From: Actinocatenispora sera
Lineage (GTDB): Bacteria; Actinomycetota; Actinomycetes; Mycobacteriales; Micromonosporaceae
Length of the DNA stretch: 64,000 bases
Assembly: GCF_018324685.1 (NCBI RefSeq)
Contig: NZ_AP023354.1
Coordinates: forward strand, 1,736,001 to 1,800,000
Direction: 5' to 3'
Made by a program: the position numbers and the translations under genes. How positions within the stretch are numbered: position 1 is the stretch's first letter; the number at the start of each line of letters is the position of its first letter. This document shows positions 24,270 to 33,683 of this stretch, one piece after another. The notes beneath the pieces are model-generated. The model made no database searches. It was not told the DNA's origin and was given only the letters and a program-made list of their open reading frames with translations.

Positions 24270-25064
24270 GTGCGTACTCGGACCGCAGCACTGATGCCCG
24301 TACTGCTCGTCGCCGCATCGGCGGCGCTGACCGGTTGCGGCGGCGGGGCGAAGGCACCGGCACCGACCGGGTCGCCGACCCCGGCCGCGCACGACGAGGG
24401 CAGCCCGGCCGACCGGCTCGCCGGCCTGGTCGCGGCCGCCGCCGACAAGCGGTACGTGGCCCGCTACGAGTACTCGCCGGGTGGCCGGAAGACGACCTCG
24501 ACGATCACCGTGACGCTGGCCACCAACGGTTCCTGGCGCTTCGACGTACCCGAGGGTGGGCTCGGCGGCGGCACCGACGTGGCGGTCGCCGGCAACGCCG
24601 CCGGGGTGTACCAGTGCGGGCTCGGCGACCCGAAGTCCTGCGCCCGGGTGGCCGGCAAGGGCGGTTCGGTGCCGGCGAAGTACGACCCGAAGATCGAGCG
24701 GCTCTGGCTGTCCTGGCTGGGGATCCTGGGCGACCGCAGCGAGGCGCTGTCGATCGACTCGGCGAAGAACCCGACCGGGGTGCCCGGCTCCTGCTTCTCG
24801 GTCGAGCCGACCGCGGCGTCGCTGTCCTCGCCGGTCCCGTCCGGCACGTACTGCCTGGCCGACGACGGTGTGGTCACCGGTGCCCGGTTGAGCATCGGCT
24901 CGCTGACGCTGGTCGGTTCGGCCGCCGCGGCGCCGAAGTCGGTCAGGCTGCCCGGCCCGGTGGCCGCCGGCGGTGCGGTCCCGACGACCTCCCCGTCCCC
25001 GTCTCGGACGCCCTCCGCCTCCGCGTCCGGTTCCGCCTCGGCCTCGCCGTCCGCAGCCCGCTGA
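24270..25064 (+). CDS. probable lipoprotein
   Basis: This 264-residue secreted protein begins with a signal peptide (VRTRTAALMPVLLVAASAALTGCG) whose lipobox LTGC gives a lipidated Cys. A Pro/Ala/Gly linker follows. The globular middle has four Cys (YQCGLG, KSCAR, GSCFS and TYCLA), which may form two disulfides. The C-terminus is a Pro/Ser/Ala-rich tail of about 45 residues, likely wall-spanning. No family is recognised, though LppX-like folds are possible. ATG 24294 is an alternative start. It is divergent from lysC. Confidence 0.75.
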   Translation: MRTRTAALMPVLLVAASAALTGCGGGAKAPAPTGSPTPAAHDEGSPADRLAGLVAAAADKRYVARYEYSPGGRKTTSTITVTLATNGSWRFDVPEGGLGGGTDVAVAGNAAGVYQCGLGDPKSCARVAGKGGSVPAKYDPKIERLWLSWLGILGDRSEALSIDSAKNPTGVPGSCFSVEPTAASLSSPVPSGTYCLADDGVVTGARLSIGSLTLVGSAAAAPKSVRLPGPVAAGGAVPTTSPSPSRTPSASASGSASASPSAAR

Positions 25065-25331
25065 TCCCCGCCCGGCACCGCCGCTGCACCACCACTCGCA
25101 CCGGCCAGCCGCTAGTACCGTGCCGTCCCACGCCGCGCCGGTAGCCCCACCGTCTCGCCGGTGGTCCCACCGTGCCGATCCTCTCCGTCTCGCCGGCAAT
25201 ACCGCGCCATCCCACCGTCTCACCAGCGCACCCAGGCGCCGGCCCGCGTCCAGCGGCCCGGCGCCGCTACGATGGGCCGCGGCAACGGGGCCGGCCGGCC
25301 CCGCACCGAACGCAGGGCCGAAGGAGATTTT

Positions 25332-26405
25332 GTGAGCGTCGCACTCGTGACCGGCTCGGCCGGCCTGATCGGTTCGGAGTCGGTACGGCACTTCGCCAAG
25401 CTGGGCCTGACCGTGGTCGGCATCGACAACGACATGCGCGGCTACTTCTTCGGCGCGGACGGCTCGACCGCCTGGCAGGTGGAGCAGCTGAAGTCCGAGC
25501 TGGGCGGCTCCTACGAGCACCACAGCATCGACATCCGGGACCGGGACGCGGTCGCGGCGCTGTTCACCCGGTACGGCAGGGACATCGCGGTGGTGATCCA
25601 CACCGCGGCGCAGCCCAGCCACGACTGGGCCGCGAAGGAGCCGTTCACCGACTTCGACGTGAACGCGGTCGGCACCCTGAACCTGCTGGAGAACACCCGG
25701 CTGCACGCACCCGAGGCACCGTTCATCTTCACCTCCACCAACAAGGTGTACGGCGACACCCCGAACCGGCTGCCGCTGGTCGAGCAGGAGACGCGGTACG
25801 AGCTGGATCCCGCGCACACCTACTACGAGGGCATCCGCGAGGACATGTCCATCGACCACTCGCTGCACTCGATCTTCGGCGTCTCCAAGGTCGCCGCGGA
25901 CGTGCTGGTGCAGGAGTACGGCCGCTACTTCGACCTGAAGACCGCGGCGTTCCGCGGCGGCACGTTGACCGGCCCGGCGCACTCCGCCGCCGAGCTGCAC
26001 GGCTTCCTCGCCTACCTGATGCGCTGCAACATGGAGCGCCGCGTCTACACGATCTACGGGTACAAGGGAAAGATGGTGCGGGACGCGATCCACAGCAACG
26101 ACGTGGTGACCGCGTTCGAGGCGTTCTTCCGCGCGCCGCGGGTCGGCGAGGTGTACAACCTGGGCGGCGGCCGGCAGTCCAACTGCTCGCACCTGGAAGC
26201 CTTCACGCTCGCCGAGGAGATCTCCGGCATCGAGATGCGGCACGTGTACGACGAGACCGCGCGTACCGGGGACCACCAGTGGTACGTCAGCGACATGGGC
26301 CGGTTCCGCGAGCACTACCCGGACTGGAAGCAGCAGTACGACGTGCCGGCGATCCTGCGCGAGATGTACGAGGCGAACGCCGAGCGTTGGACGCCGCAGG
26401 CGTGA
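25332..26405 (+). CDS. NAD-dependent sugar epimerase (CDP-paratose 2-epimerase-like)
   Basis: This is a 357-residue extended SDR. The nucleotide loop is [38 protein letters not shown] and [12 protein letters not shown] resemble CDP-tyvelose/paratose 2-epimerases. The active-site YxxxK is FGVSK, so Phe replaces Tyr. I believe close homologues share this, which suggests a conserved change in chemistry. AAGGAG lies 6 bp before the GTG at 25332. It is followed 30 bp later by a WecB/TagA/CpsF glycosyltransferase gene, so a role in a surface polysaccharide is likely. Confidence 0.8.
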   Translation: MSVALVTGSAGLIGSESVRHFAKLGLTVVGIDNDMRGYFFGADGSTAWQVEQLKSELGGSYEHHSIDIRDRDAVAALFTRYGRDIAVVIHTAAQPSHDWAAKEPFTDFDVNAVGTLNLLENTRLHAPEAPFIFTSTNKVYGDTPNRLPLVEQETRYELDPAHTYYEGIREDMSIDHSLHSIFGVSKVAADVLVQEYGRYFDLKTAAFRGGTLTGPAHSAAELHGFLAYLMRCNMERRVYTIYGYKGKMVRDAIHSNDVVTAFEAFFRAPRVGEVYNLGGGRQSNCSHLEAFTLAEEISGIEMRHVYDETARTGDHQWYVSDMGRFREHYPDWKQQYDVPAILREMYEANAERWTPQA

Positions 26406-26435
26406 CGCGGCGGTACCGGTGAGGGGCGGCAGGTC

Positions 26436-27242
26436 GTGATCGATCGGGGCAAGGGCAACGTGCTCGGCGTCTGCGTGGACGCCATGGACTACGAGGCCGC
26501 GACCGACAAGGTGCTTGCCGCGGCGCGCGAGGCGCGGCCGCTGGCGCTGACCGCGCTCGCCGTGCACGGCGTGATGACCGGGGTGCAGGACAAGGCGCAC
26601 GAGGCCCGGCTCAACTCGTTCGACGTGGTCACGCCGGACGGGCAGCCGGTGCGCTGGGCGCTGAACCTGCTGCACAAGGCGCAGCTGCCGGACCGCACGT
26701 ACGGCCCGACGCTGACCCTCAAGGTGGTCGAGCGGTGCGCCGCCGAGGGGTTGCCGATCTACCTGTACGGGTCGACCCAGCCGGTGCTGGACAGGCTGTC
26801 CGCGGCGCTGACCACGCAGTTTCCCGGGCTCAAGATCGCCGGCGCGGAGCCGTCCAAGTTCCGCTCCGCGCAGCCGGGTGAGCCGGCCGAGATCGCCCGC
26901 CGGATCGCCGATTCCGGCGCCCGCGTCGTTCTGGTCGGGCTGGGCTGCCCGCGCCAGGAGGTGTTCGTGCACGCGATGCGGCCGCTGCTGTCGATGCCGC
27001 TGCTCGCGGTCGGCGCCGCGTTCGACTACCACGCCGGCGACCTGCGCAAGCCGCCGCCGTGGATGCAGCAGCGCGGGCTGGAATGGTTGTGGCGCTTGGG
27101 GTTGGAGCCGAAGCGGCTGTGGCGCCGCTACCTGATCCTCAACCCCGCCTACCTGGCCCGGCTCGGCGCCCAGGCCAGCCACCTCTGGCGGGCCTGCCCG
27201 GCCGAACCCACCACCACCCCCGCCGACACCTTCGCCGTCTGA
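26436..27242 (+). CDS. WecB/TagA/CpsF-family glycosyltransferase
   Basis: This 268-residue GT26 enzyme would transfer a (N-acetyl-)hexosaminyl-type sugar onto a lipid-linked carrier at the cytoplasmic membrane. The hallmarks are the catalytic Asp in VTPDGQPVRWA, the sugar-nucleotide site LYGSTQPVLDRL, and VVLVGLGCPRQEVFVH near residue 170. The C-terminus PPPWMQQRGLEWLWRL is amphipathic and should contact the membrane. GTG 26436 follows the epimerase gene by 30 bp. No other polysaccharide genes lie nearby in the window. Confidence 0.87.
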   Translation: MIDRGKGNVLGVCVDAMDYEAATDKVLAAAREARPLALTALAVHGVMTGVQDKAHEARLNSFDVVTPDGQPVRWALNLLHKAQLPDRTYGPTLTLKVVERCAAEGLPIYLYGSTQPVLDRLSAALTTQFPGLKIAGAEPSKFRSAQPGEPAEIARRIADSGARVVLVGLGCPRQEVFVHAMRPLLSMPLLAVGAAFDYHAGDLRKPPPWMQQRGLEWLWRLGLEPKRLWRRYLILNPAYLARLGAQASHLWRACPAEPTTTPADTFAV

Positions 27243-27310
27243 CCCGCCGGCTTTCTCAGCCCAGGCCGAACGCGGACACGCTCGCGGTTTCCCCAGCCGG
27301 GCTGTCGCGA

Positions 27311-28216
27311 TCAGGCGGCCCACTGGGTACGGGCCAGGTCGAGCAGGGCGGTGAGGGCGGGGGTCGGGGAGCGGCGGGCGAGCCGGACCGCCTGGGTGTG
27401 CAGGACGGGTGCGTCCGCGTCCGGCTGCCAGGAGAGCGTGACGAGGTCGCCGCGGCGCAGCTCGCCGGCAACCGCGACGGCGGGCAGCATCGCCACGCCG
27501 AGGCCCGCGACCGCGCACTGCTTGACCGCCTCCAGGCTGACGAACTCGGCCAGTACCGGCGGGGCGACGCCGGCGGCGCGCAGCTGCCGGTCGAACACCT
27601 CCCGGTGCGCGCAGCCCTCCTCGACCTGGATCAACGGCTGGTCGGCGAGATCGGCCGGGGTCACCGAGGGCGCGCTGGCGAGCGCGTGGTCGGGGGCGGC
27701 GACCAGCAGCAGCGGCTCGGCCGCGAGCGGCTCCACGGCGAGCCCGGTGCCGGCGATCGGCTCCTCCAGCAGCAGCGCCGCATCCAGCCGGGCCGCGGAC
27801 AGGTCGGCGAGCAGCTCGGTCCGCGACGCGGGCCGGAACACCACCCGCAGCCGCGGATGCCGGTCGGCGAGGGCGCGCAGCACGTGCGGCAGCCGGTACG
27901 CGCAGAGGGTTTCGGCGGCGCCGATCCGCAGGGTGCCGACGAGCTCGCCGTCGCCGGCCGAGAGGGCGCGCAGCTCGGCGCCGGCGTCGTCGGCGAGCCG
28001 GAGGATGCGGTCCGCGTACTCGACCAGCCGGCGACCGGCGTCGGTGATCACGATGCGCCGGCCGAGCCGCTCGAACAGCGGCGCGCCGACCTCGTGTTCC
28101 AGCGTCTTGATCTGCGCGGTGACGTTGGACTGCACGTACCCGAGGTCGGCGGCGGCGCGGGTGAAGCTGCCGGTGGCGGCGACCGCCCGGAAGGTGCGTA
28201 GCAGGCGAAGCTCCAT
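27311..28216 (-). CDS. LysR-family regulator
   Basis: This 301-residue LysR protein has the N-terminal winged HTH ELRLLRTFRAVAATGSFTRAAADLGYVQSNVT, continuing into a linker helix and then the periplasmic-binding-like effector domain (GTLRIGAAETLCAY and ADQPLIQVEEG). It is divergent from an MFS transporter gene with a 75-bp shared region, the usual arrangement for regulator and target. The effector is unknown. Confidence 0.9.
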   Translation of the reverse strand: MELRLLRTFRAVAATGSFTRAAADLGYVQSNVTAQIKTLEHEVGAPLFERLGRRIVITDAGRRLVEYADRILRLADDAGAELRALSAGDGELVGTLRIGAAETLCAYRLPHVLRALADRHPRLRVVFRPASRTELLADLSAARLDAALLLEEPIAGTGLAVEPLAAEPLLLVAAPDHALASAPSVTPADLADQPLIQVEEGCAHREVFDRQLRAAGVAPPVLAEFVSLEAVKQCAVAGLGVAMLPAVAVAGELRRGDLVTLSWQPDADAPVLHTQAVRLARRSPTPALTALLDLARTQWAA

Positions 28217-28239
28217 GTATCAACAGTAGCGATGGGTCA

Positions 28240-28266
28240 CATCAGCAACATTCGTTTGACGTGATG
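28240..28266. promoter_or_regulatory. inverted repeat in the lysR/MFS intergenic region
   Basis: CATCA (28240-28244) and TGATG (28262-28266) form an inverted repeat 17 bp apart within the 75-bp divergent region. It is a candidate LysR binding site but the arms are short. Confidence 0.35.
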
Positions 28267-28291
28267 GATGCTGCGCCCTTAGACAGGAAGC

Positions 28292-29458
28292 GTGTCCGTC
28301 ACCTGCGAGCCCGTCGCCGCCCCCACCCGGAGCGGCTTCCCGGCCCTGCTCGTCGCCACCGTCGGCGCCTTCGCCAACTACGCGGTACTGCTGCCGGTGG
28401 TCACCGCGTGGGCCGCGCGCGGCGGCGCCAGCCCGGCCGGCGCCGGCGCCACCACCAGTGTGTTCATGCTCACCACCGTGCTCACCCAGGCGCTGGTACC
28501 GCTGCTCGGCCGGCGCGTCGGCTACCACGCCACGTTCGCCGCCGGCGTGGCGGTCATGGTGCCGCCGACCATCGGGTACGCGCTGACCGACGCGATGGCG
28601 CCGCTGATCGCGGTGTCCGCGCTGCGCGGCATCGGGTTCGGTTTGCTCACCGTCTCCGGCAGCGCGCTGGTCGCCGAACTCGCGCCACCCGGGCGCCGCG
28701 GCCGGGCCAGCGGTGCGTACGGGCTGGCCGTCGCGCTGCCCAACGTCGCGCTGGTGCCGGTCGCCGTCGCCGGGGTCGACCTGGTCGGCTACCCGGCGCT
28801 GTTCGTCGCGAGCACCGTCGTGCCGCTCGCCGCCGGTGCGGCGATCCTCGCCATCCGCCGCACCCAGGCGCCGCCACCACCCGCCGACACCGGCCGGCCG
28901 CCGCTCGCCGCGATCGCCGGGCCGGTCGCGGTGATGCTGCCGATCGCCGTCGTTGCCACCGGCATCATCACGTTCGCGCCGCTGTCGGTACCGGCGGCCT
29001 CCGCCGCGGTGCTCGCCGTCTTCGGCGCCGCCGCGCTGGCCGCCCGGTGGGGCGCCGGGCAACTCGCCGACCGCGTGCCCGGAACCGCCACCGTGCGGGC
29101 GATCCTGCCGGTCGCGGTGGTCACCGCCGCGGCCGGGCTGGCGCTCGTCGGCCTCGGCGGGCACGTCGGTACCGGCCCGGGTACCGCGGCGGCCCTGCTC
29201 GGCGCGCTGCTGCTCGGCGCCGGGTTCGGCGCCGCCCAGAACCAGACCCTGGTCCTGCTGTTCGACCGGGCCGGCGCCGGCCGGCACGGCACCGCCAGCG
29301 CCGTCTGGAACATGTCGCTGGACGCCGGTACCGGCGTCGGGGGCATCCTGCTCGGCGGCCTCGCCACCCACGCCGGCTTCGCCGTCGCCTTCGTGCTCAC
29401 CGCCGCGGCCCTGCTGGCCGGCTGCCTCCCGGTCGCCCTCCGCACCGCCGCCCGGTGA
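28292..29458 (+). CDS. MFS transporter
   Basis: This 388-residue protein has twelve predicted helices in the MFS pattern, with the loop 2-3 motif RRVGYHATF and RGIGFGLLTVSGSALVAE. A weak motif A (GQLADRVPGTA) lies at the start of the second half. It probably exports a small molecule (arabinose-efflux-like class), but no substrate can be named. GTG 28292 is chosen since the first helix starts about 20 residues later. It is likely controlled by the divergent LysR. Confidence 0.85.
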   Translation: MSVTCEPVAAPTRSGFPALLVATVGAFANYAVLLPVVTAWAARGGASPAGAGATTSVFMLTTVLTQALVPLLGRRVGYHATFAAGVAVMVPPTIGYALTDAMAPLIAVSALRGIGFGLLTVSGSALVAELAPPGRRGRASGAYGLAVALPNVALVPVAVAGVDLVGYPALFVASTVVPLAAGAAILAIRRTQAPPPPADTGRPPLAAIAGPVAVMLPIAVVATGIITFAPLSVPAASAAVLAVFGAAALAARWGAGQLADRVPGTATVRAILPVAVVTAAAGLALVGLGGHVGTGPGTAAALLGALLLGAGFGAAQNQTLVLLFDRAGAGRHGTASAVWNMSLDAGTGVGGILLGGLATHAGFAVAFVLTAAALLAGCLPVALRTAAR

Positions 29459-29493
29459 CCGCCGTCAGGGTCGGCCCAGCCGCCCGGGGTTCG

Positions 29494-29895
29494 TCAGGGT
29501 CGGACGAGCGGGACGGTGGCTGCGTGCCGGGCCTGCGTGTCGGCGTCCCAGTCGCCGGTGCAGTAGACCGACAGGGCGCTGATCGCGCCGCCGGTGACCT
29601 CGGCCCGGGCCATCTCCCGGCAGTACCAGTCCTGGCCGTCGGCGGTCCAGCGTTCCTCCCACTCGACCACGAAACCGGTCGGGGTCGGGTCGACCCGGTG
29701 CCGCGGCACGGTACCGGGGGACGGGTGCAGCCGCCGCCGCAACGCGACGAGCGTGTCGGCCCCGTCGGCCTGCTGCCGCCACTGCGGGACGCTGAGGTCG
29801 AGGAACGCGTCCGGGGCGAACAGCCCGGCCGGTGCCTGTCCGGTCGCGAAGAACCGCAGCAGGGCGCCGGCCAGGTCGGTGCCCGCGACGGTCAT
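29494..29895 (-). CDS. NTF2/SnoaL-like protein
   Basis: This 133-residue protein has the alpha+beta cone pattern of SnoaL-like domains: an N-terminal helix (GALLRFFATGQAP), the DAFLDLSVPQW segment, strands around GFVVEWEERWTADGQDWYC and a terminal sheet. Its ATG overlaps the stop of the upstream cupin gene (ATGA), so the two are translated together. The role is unknown; such pairs may handle small organic substrates. Confidence 0.75.
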   Translation of the reverse strand: MTVAGTDLAGALLRFFATGQAPAGLFAPDAFLDLSVPQWRQQADGADTLVALRRRLHPSPGTVPRHRVDPTPTGFVVEWEERWTADGQDWYCREMARAEVTGGAISALSVYCTGDWDADTQARHAATVPLVRP

Positions 29896-30275
29896 GACGA
29901 CGCCGCCCGGGACGCGGCCAGGTTCGCCTCGAGGACCCGCATCGTCGCGGCGAGGTCCGCCGTCGGCGTGAACTCGACGATCTCGGTGCCGGCGGTCAGC
30001 AGCGGCAGATGCCCCGGCGCGCCGTAGTACGCATCGCCCGCGCGGTAGGTCTCCTCGTGGTCGGGGTAGCGGAACACCAGGGAGCCGTGCAGCACCACAC
30101 CCCAGTGCGGTGCCTGGCACCGGTCGTCCGGCAGCCCGTGGAACAGCGGTGCCGGGTCCATGTCCTGCTTCATCGTCTCGAAGCCGACCGTGTACGGGCC
30201 GAGTTCGACGTACCGGCCCTCGATGACCGGTTCGTCCACCGACACGGGCGCCTCGTTCTTGTTCGTGCGTGGCAT
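29892..30275 (-). CDS. cupin-domain protein
   Basis: This 127-residue single-cupin protein has strands ending in HWGVVLHGSLVFRY and AGDAYYGAPGHLPL, the two cupin motifs. The metal ligands look reduced (one His in each motif), so enzyme or binding roles are both possible. ATG 30275 gives a compact cupin; a longer frame extends into Arg-rich sequence. It overlaps the NTF2-like gene by four bases. Confidence 0.78.
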   Translation of the reverse strand: MPRTNKNEAPVSVDEPVIEGRYVELGPYTVGFETMKQDMDPAPLFHGLPDDRCQAPHWGVVLHGSLVFRYPDHEETYRAGDAYYGAPGHLPLLTAGTEIVEFTPTADLAATMRVLEANLAASRAASS

Positions 30276-30380
30276 TGGTCTGGCCTCCTCGGATCGGGTC
30301 GGGTCGAAGCCCGCGGATCGGGACCTCGCCGAAGCCCGGAGTGCTGTCACCCGAAGGGCGTGAGATCCGGTCGCACGGTG

Positions 30381-33300
30381 TCAGAACCGGCGGGTGACCT
30401 GCCAGCGCACCGGATGCTCCGGCTCGTACACGCAGAACGTCCCGGTGTGCACGGCGCCCCGCAGGTGCCGGCCGAGTGGTGGATGGGCGGCCTCGATGTG
30501 CCGGATCGCGTCGCGGATCCGGCCGGTGACCGCCGTCCTGGCCCGTTCGGTCGGCGACCCCGGACGTCGCCGGCGGCCGCCCAGCCCGTACGCGGTGGTG
30601 AGCTGCTCGACCAGCGCGTCGCGCTCGGCCCGCTGCCGGGCGGCGCGTTCCGGGTCGGCCGGGTCGGCGAGTTCCTCCTCCAGCTCGGCCAACCGCTGCC
30701 GGTACGCCCGGCGGGCGGTGGCGTCGAGCGCCTCGCCCAGGTCGCCCTCGACCCCGCCCGGTGCGTCGCCGGTCGCCGGGCGGCGGGTGTACGCGGTGGC
30801 CAGGTCGAGCGCGGCGACCGGCCGGCCGGGCCGGGCGAGCAGTGTCGCCAGGTCGCGCAGGCCCTTGGCGTCCCGCAGCCGCACCTGCCGCCCCTCGTAC
30901 CCCAGGGTCCAGACCTCGCCGTCGGATCGGAACACCGGATCCGGCCCGGCACCTTCGGCCGCCAGCCCGAGTGCGCGGTACTGCCGGTCGGCGGCGGCGA
31001 GCCGGCCCCCGTCGCCGAGGGCCCGGCCGGCGTCCCGGCACACCTCGGCGGCCAGCAGCGTCGCGCCGACGTCCACGCAGGCCCGCTCGGCGGCGGCGAA
31101 GTGGGTCGCGGCACCGGCCCGGTCCCCGCGGGCGGCGGCGAGCAGGCCCAGGTGCCGATCGACCGGGCCACGCACCGCGGCGCCGATCCCCTCCACCACC
31201 CACATCCCCGCGTAGCCGGCGAGTGCCCGGTACGCCGGGTCGGCGACCGGGTGCGAACCGACCACGCCGACCGTCTCGGCGACCTGGGCCAGCATCGGCA
31301 ACCACTCCGAGTCCCGGGGCGCGGACGGCAGCCGCGGCGCCACCGCGTCCAGCCGGGCGCGCGCCGCGTCGACCCGGCCGGTCTGCGCGAGGATCAGCGC
31401 CAGCGTCACGTACGGCCAGACCGTGCCGAACTGGTCCGGGTCCAGGCCGGCGCCGAGTTCGGCCACCCCGTCCCGGTCGCCGGTCGCCGCGAGCAGGCAC
31501 CAGCGCTGGGTGCGGGTCAGGACGGCCGCGTTCCGGCTGCCGGCCCGGTCACCGAGCGCGCAGGCGTCCGCCAGCAGCGCGGCGCAGTCGGCGGTGCGGC
31601 CCTCCATCAGCGCCCGCATGCCACGCCACAGCGGCACGTACCACAGGTAGAGCGGTCGGCCGAGCCGTTCCGCCGTGGTGCGGAAGGCGAGCGCCTCGGC
31701 GTCGGCCGCGTCGACGTCCCCGCCCTCCAGGTACCCGACCAGGCGGAGCCGGCGGGCCAGCAGCTCCAGCGGCGGATCGCCGAGCTGTACCGCGAGTGCC
31801 AGCATCGCGGTCGCGTCGGCGATCCGGGCCACCCGGTGGTCCGGCCCGGCGTGCGCGTCGCACCGCGCCGACAGTGCGTACGCGCAGGCGCCGGCGTCGC
31901 CGCTCGCGCGGGCGTCCCGGACCGCCTCGGCGGCGAGCGCGGACCGTTCGGCGTCCCCGGCCAGTACCGACGAGGCGACCGACAGCCGCGCGGTCACCAG
32001 CGCGCGCAGCGGCGTTGCGGCGGGCAGCGCGGCGCGGGCCTCGGTGAGCAACTCCAGCTGCGTCCCGTCCAGCATCGTCACCTCGAACCCGGCCGTACCG
32101 GAGCCGAGACCGAGCGCCGCGGCTGCGAGCAGGTCGGGCCGGCGCAGCGCGCGGGCCCGCACCGCCGCGTCGAGGTACCCGGCCCGTGAGCCGTCCGGGT
32201 CACCCGCCGCGGCGCGGGCCTCGGCCCGGGCGAGCAGGATCGAGACCCGGTCCGTGTCGTCGCCGGACAGCGCCAGGGCCCGCTCGTACCAGCCCGTCGC
32301 GTCGGCGTATCCGAGGCGCCCGGCGGCGCGGTCGCCCGCCTGGCGGGCGAGTTCGGCGGCGCGCGCCCGGTACGCGGGGCCGGCACGCGCGAGGTGCCGC
32401 GCGGCCGCGGCGACGTCGGTACCGCGGTCGGCGAGCACCGTGCCGGCCCGGGCGTGCAGGACGGCCCGGTCGGCCGCGGGCACCCCGTCGTACACCGCAT
32501 CGCGGACGATCTCGTGCGCGAACCCGACCGTGCCGTCGGCCGCCTCGGTGAGCAGCCCGGCGTCGAGCACGGCGCCGAGACCACCCCGGAATCCCTCGGC
32601 GGGCGCGACGGCGGCGAGCACGTCGGTACCGATCGGCGTGCCGAGCACCGCCGCGGCCGCGACCACCGGCCGCGCCGCCGGCGGCAGGGCCGCGACCCGG
32701 TCGTCGACCAGCGCCCGTACCGACATCGGCAGCGTGTCGGTGCGTGGCGCGCGCAGCAGCTCGGTGACGAACAGGGCGTTCCCGGCGGTACGGGCCAGCA
32801 CGGCGGCGACGCGACCGTGGTCGTCGGCCGCCCCCGCGTACCGCAGCAGGGCCGCGATCGCGCCGCCGTCGAGCGGTTCGACCGGCACCGCGGTACCGGC
32901 GCGCAGCAGCCGGGCGCGCGCGGCCAGGTGCCCGTGCCAGTCGACGTCGGCCGGCCGCGCCGTCGCGATCACCAGTACCGGCAGCTCCGGGACCGTCAGC
33001 GCCAGCTCGGTGAGCAGCCGCAGCGACGGTTCGTCGGCGTCGGACACGTCGTCGAACACCAGCAGCAGCGGGCGCCGGGCGGCCCGCCGGCGTACCAGGG
33101 TGGTGACGTCCTCGGCGAGCTGGCGCCCGGCGGTGCCCGGATCGTCGTCCGCCGCCAGCACGAGGTCGGCACCGGAGCGCAGCGCCCGCAGGAACGCGCG
33201 GTCGACGCCGGCCGGTTCGGCGTCGTCGGCGGTCAGCGCGCGAACGGTCCGGGTCCACGGCCCGAGCGGTTCGGTACCGGTGCAGGAGACGACGACGGTG

Positions 33301-33473
33301 CGAAACGCGCGGGCGCCGCGCACGGCCTCCCGGGCGAGGCGGGTCTTCCCGGCGCCGGGCTCACCGGTGAGTACGACGAGACCGCCGTGCCCGGCCGCGG
33401 CCGCGTCCCGCGCGCGGTCCAGCCAGGCCCGCGCGGCATCCCGCCCCACCAGCGGAAACTCTCCGACCGGCAT
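30381..33473 (-). CDS. large STAND-type AAA ATPase with TPR-like region
   Basis: This 1030-residue signal-transduction ATPase has Walker A GEPGAGKT (residues 37-44), Walker B LLLVFDDVSDADEPS near 140, and a long helical, TPR-like middle (about 330-830). The architecture resembles LuxR/MalT-type regulators, but no LuxR HTH is present. The C-terminus instead has GEVWTLGYEGRQVRLRDAKG and a Glu-rich helix (RLAELEEELADPADPERAARQ) known from mycobacterial ATPases of this type. ATG 33473 precedes GEFPLVGRD, the usual start. Its partner and signal are unknown. Confidence 0.78.
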   Translation of the reverse strand: MPVGEFPLVGRDAARAWLDRARDAAAAGHGGLVVLTGEPGAGKTRLAREAVRGARAFRTVVVSCTGTEPLGPWTRTVRALTADDAEPAGVDRAFLRALRSGADLVLAADDDPGTAGRQLAEDVTTLVRRRAARRPLLLVFDDVSDADEPSLRLLTELALTVPELPVLVIATARPADVDWHGHLAARARLLRAGTAVPVEPLDGGAIAALLRYAGAADDHGRVAAVLARTAGNALFVTELLRAPRTDTLPMSVRALVDDRVAALPPAARPVVAAAAVLGTPIGTDVLAAVAPAEGFRGGLGAVLDAGLLTEAADGTVGFAHEIVRDAVYDGVPAADRAVLHARAGTVLADRGTDVAAAARHLARAGPAYRARAAELARQAGDRAAGRLGYADATGWYERALALSGDDTDRVSILLARAEARAAAGDPDGSRAGYLDAAVRARALRRPDLLAAAALGLGSGTAGFEVTMLDGTQLELLTEARAALPAATPLRALVTARLSVASSVLAGDAERSALAAEAVRDARASGDAGACAYALSARCDAHAGPDHRVARIADATAMLALAVQLGDPPLELLARRLRLVGYLEGGDVDAADAEALAFRTTAERLGRPLYLWYVPLWRGMRALMEGRTADCAALLADACALGDRAGSRNAAVLTRTQRWCLLAATGDRDGVAELGAGLDPDQFGTVWPYVTLALILAQTGRVDAARARLDAVAPRLPSAPRDSEWLPMLAQVAETVGVVGSHPVADPAYRALAGYAGMWVVEGIGAAVRGPVDRHLGLLAAARGDRAGAATHFAAAERACVDVGATLLAAEVCRDAGRALGDGGRLAAADRQYRALGLAAEGAGPDPVFRSDGEVWTLGYEGRQVRLRDAKGLRDLATLLARPGRPVAALDLATAYTRRPATGDAPGGVEGDLGEALDATARRAYRQRLAELEEELADPADPERAARQRAERDALVEQLTTAYGLGGRRRRPGSPTERARTAVTGRIRDAIRHIEAAHPPLGRHLRGAVHTGTFCVYEPEHPVRWQVTRRF

Positions 33474-33683
33474 ACCCCTCGATGGTGCCAGGAATCCGCA
33501 GCGCGCGGCTCGGTCGTCCGGTCGCCCGGCCAGGTACGCGCGGGCCGACCCGACCACCCGAGCGGCCGCAACGCCCAGCCCTGCCCCGAGGCGGAGACCC
33601 GGGCCCGAGGTCGCGAACGGGACGAATCGGTCGCGGGTCCACCCGGGAGTGCGCCGATCGTCGAGCACCGGGTCGGCGCCGGG

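Noticed and set aside
25065-25331. Short degenerate repeat (CCGTCTCGCCGG) before the epimerase gene
   Set aside because: Copies are few and imperfect, and consistent with GC-rich drift.
24159-28223. Minus-strand frame of over 1,300 codons across the epimerase region
   Set aside because: It is low-complexity Arg/Gly/Pro-rich sequence antisense to genes with clear catalytic motifs; GC-rich third positions create such frames.
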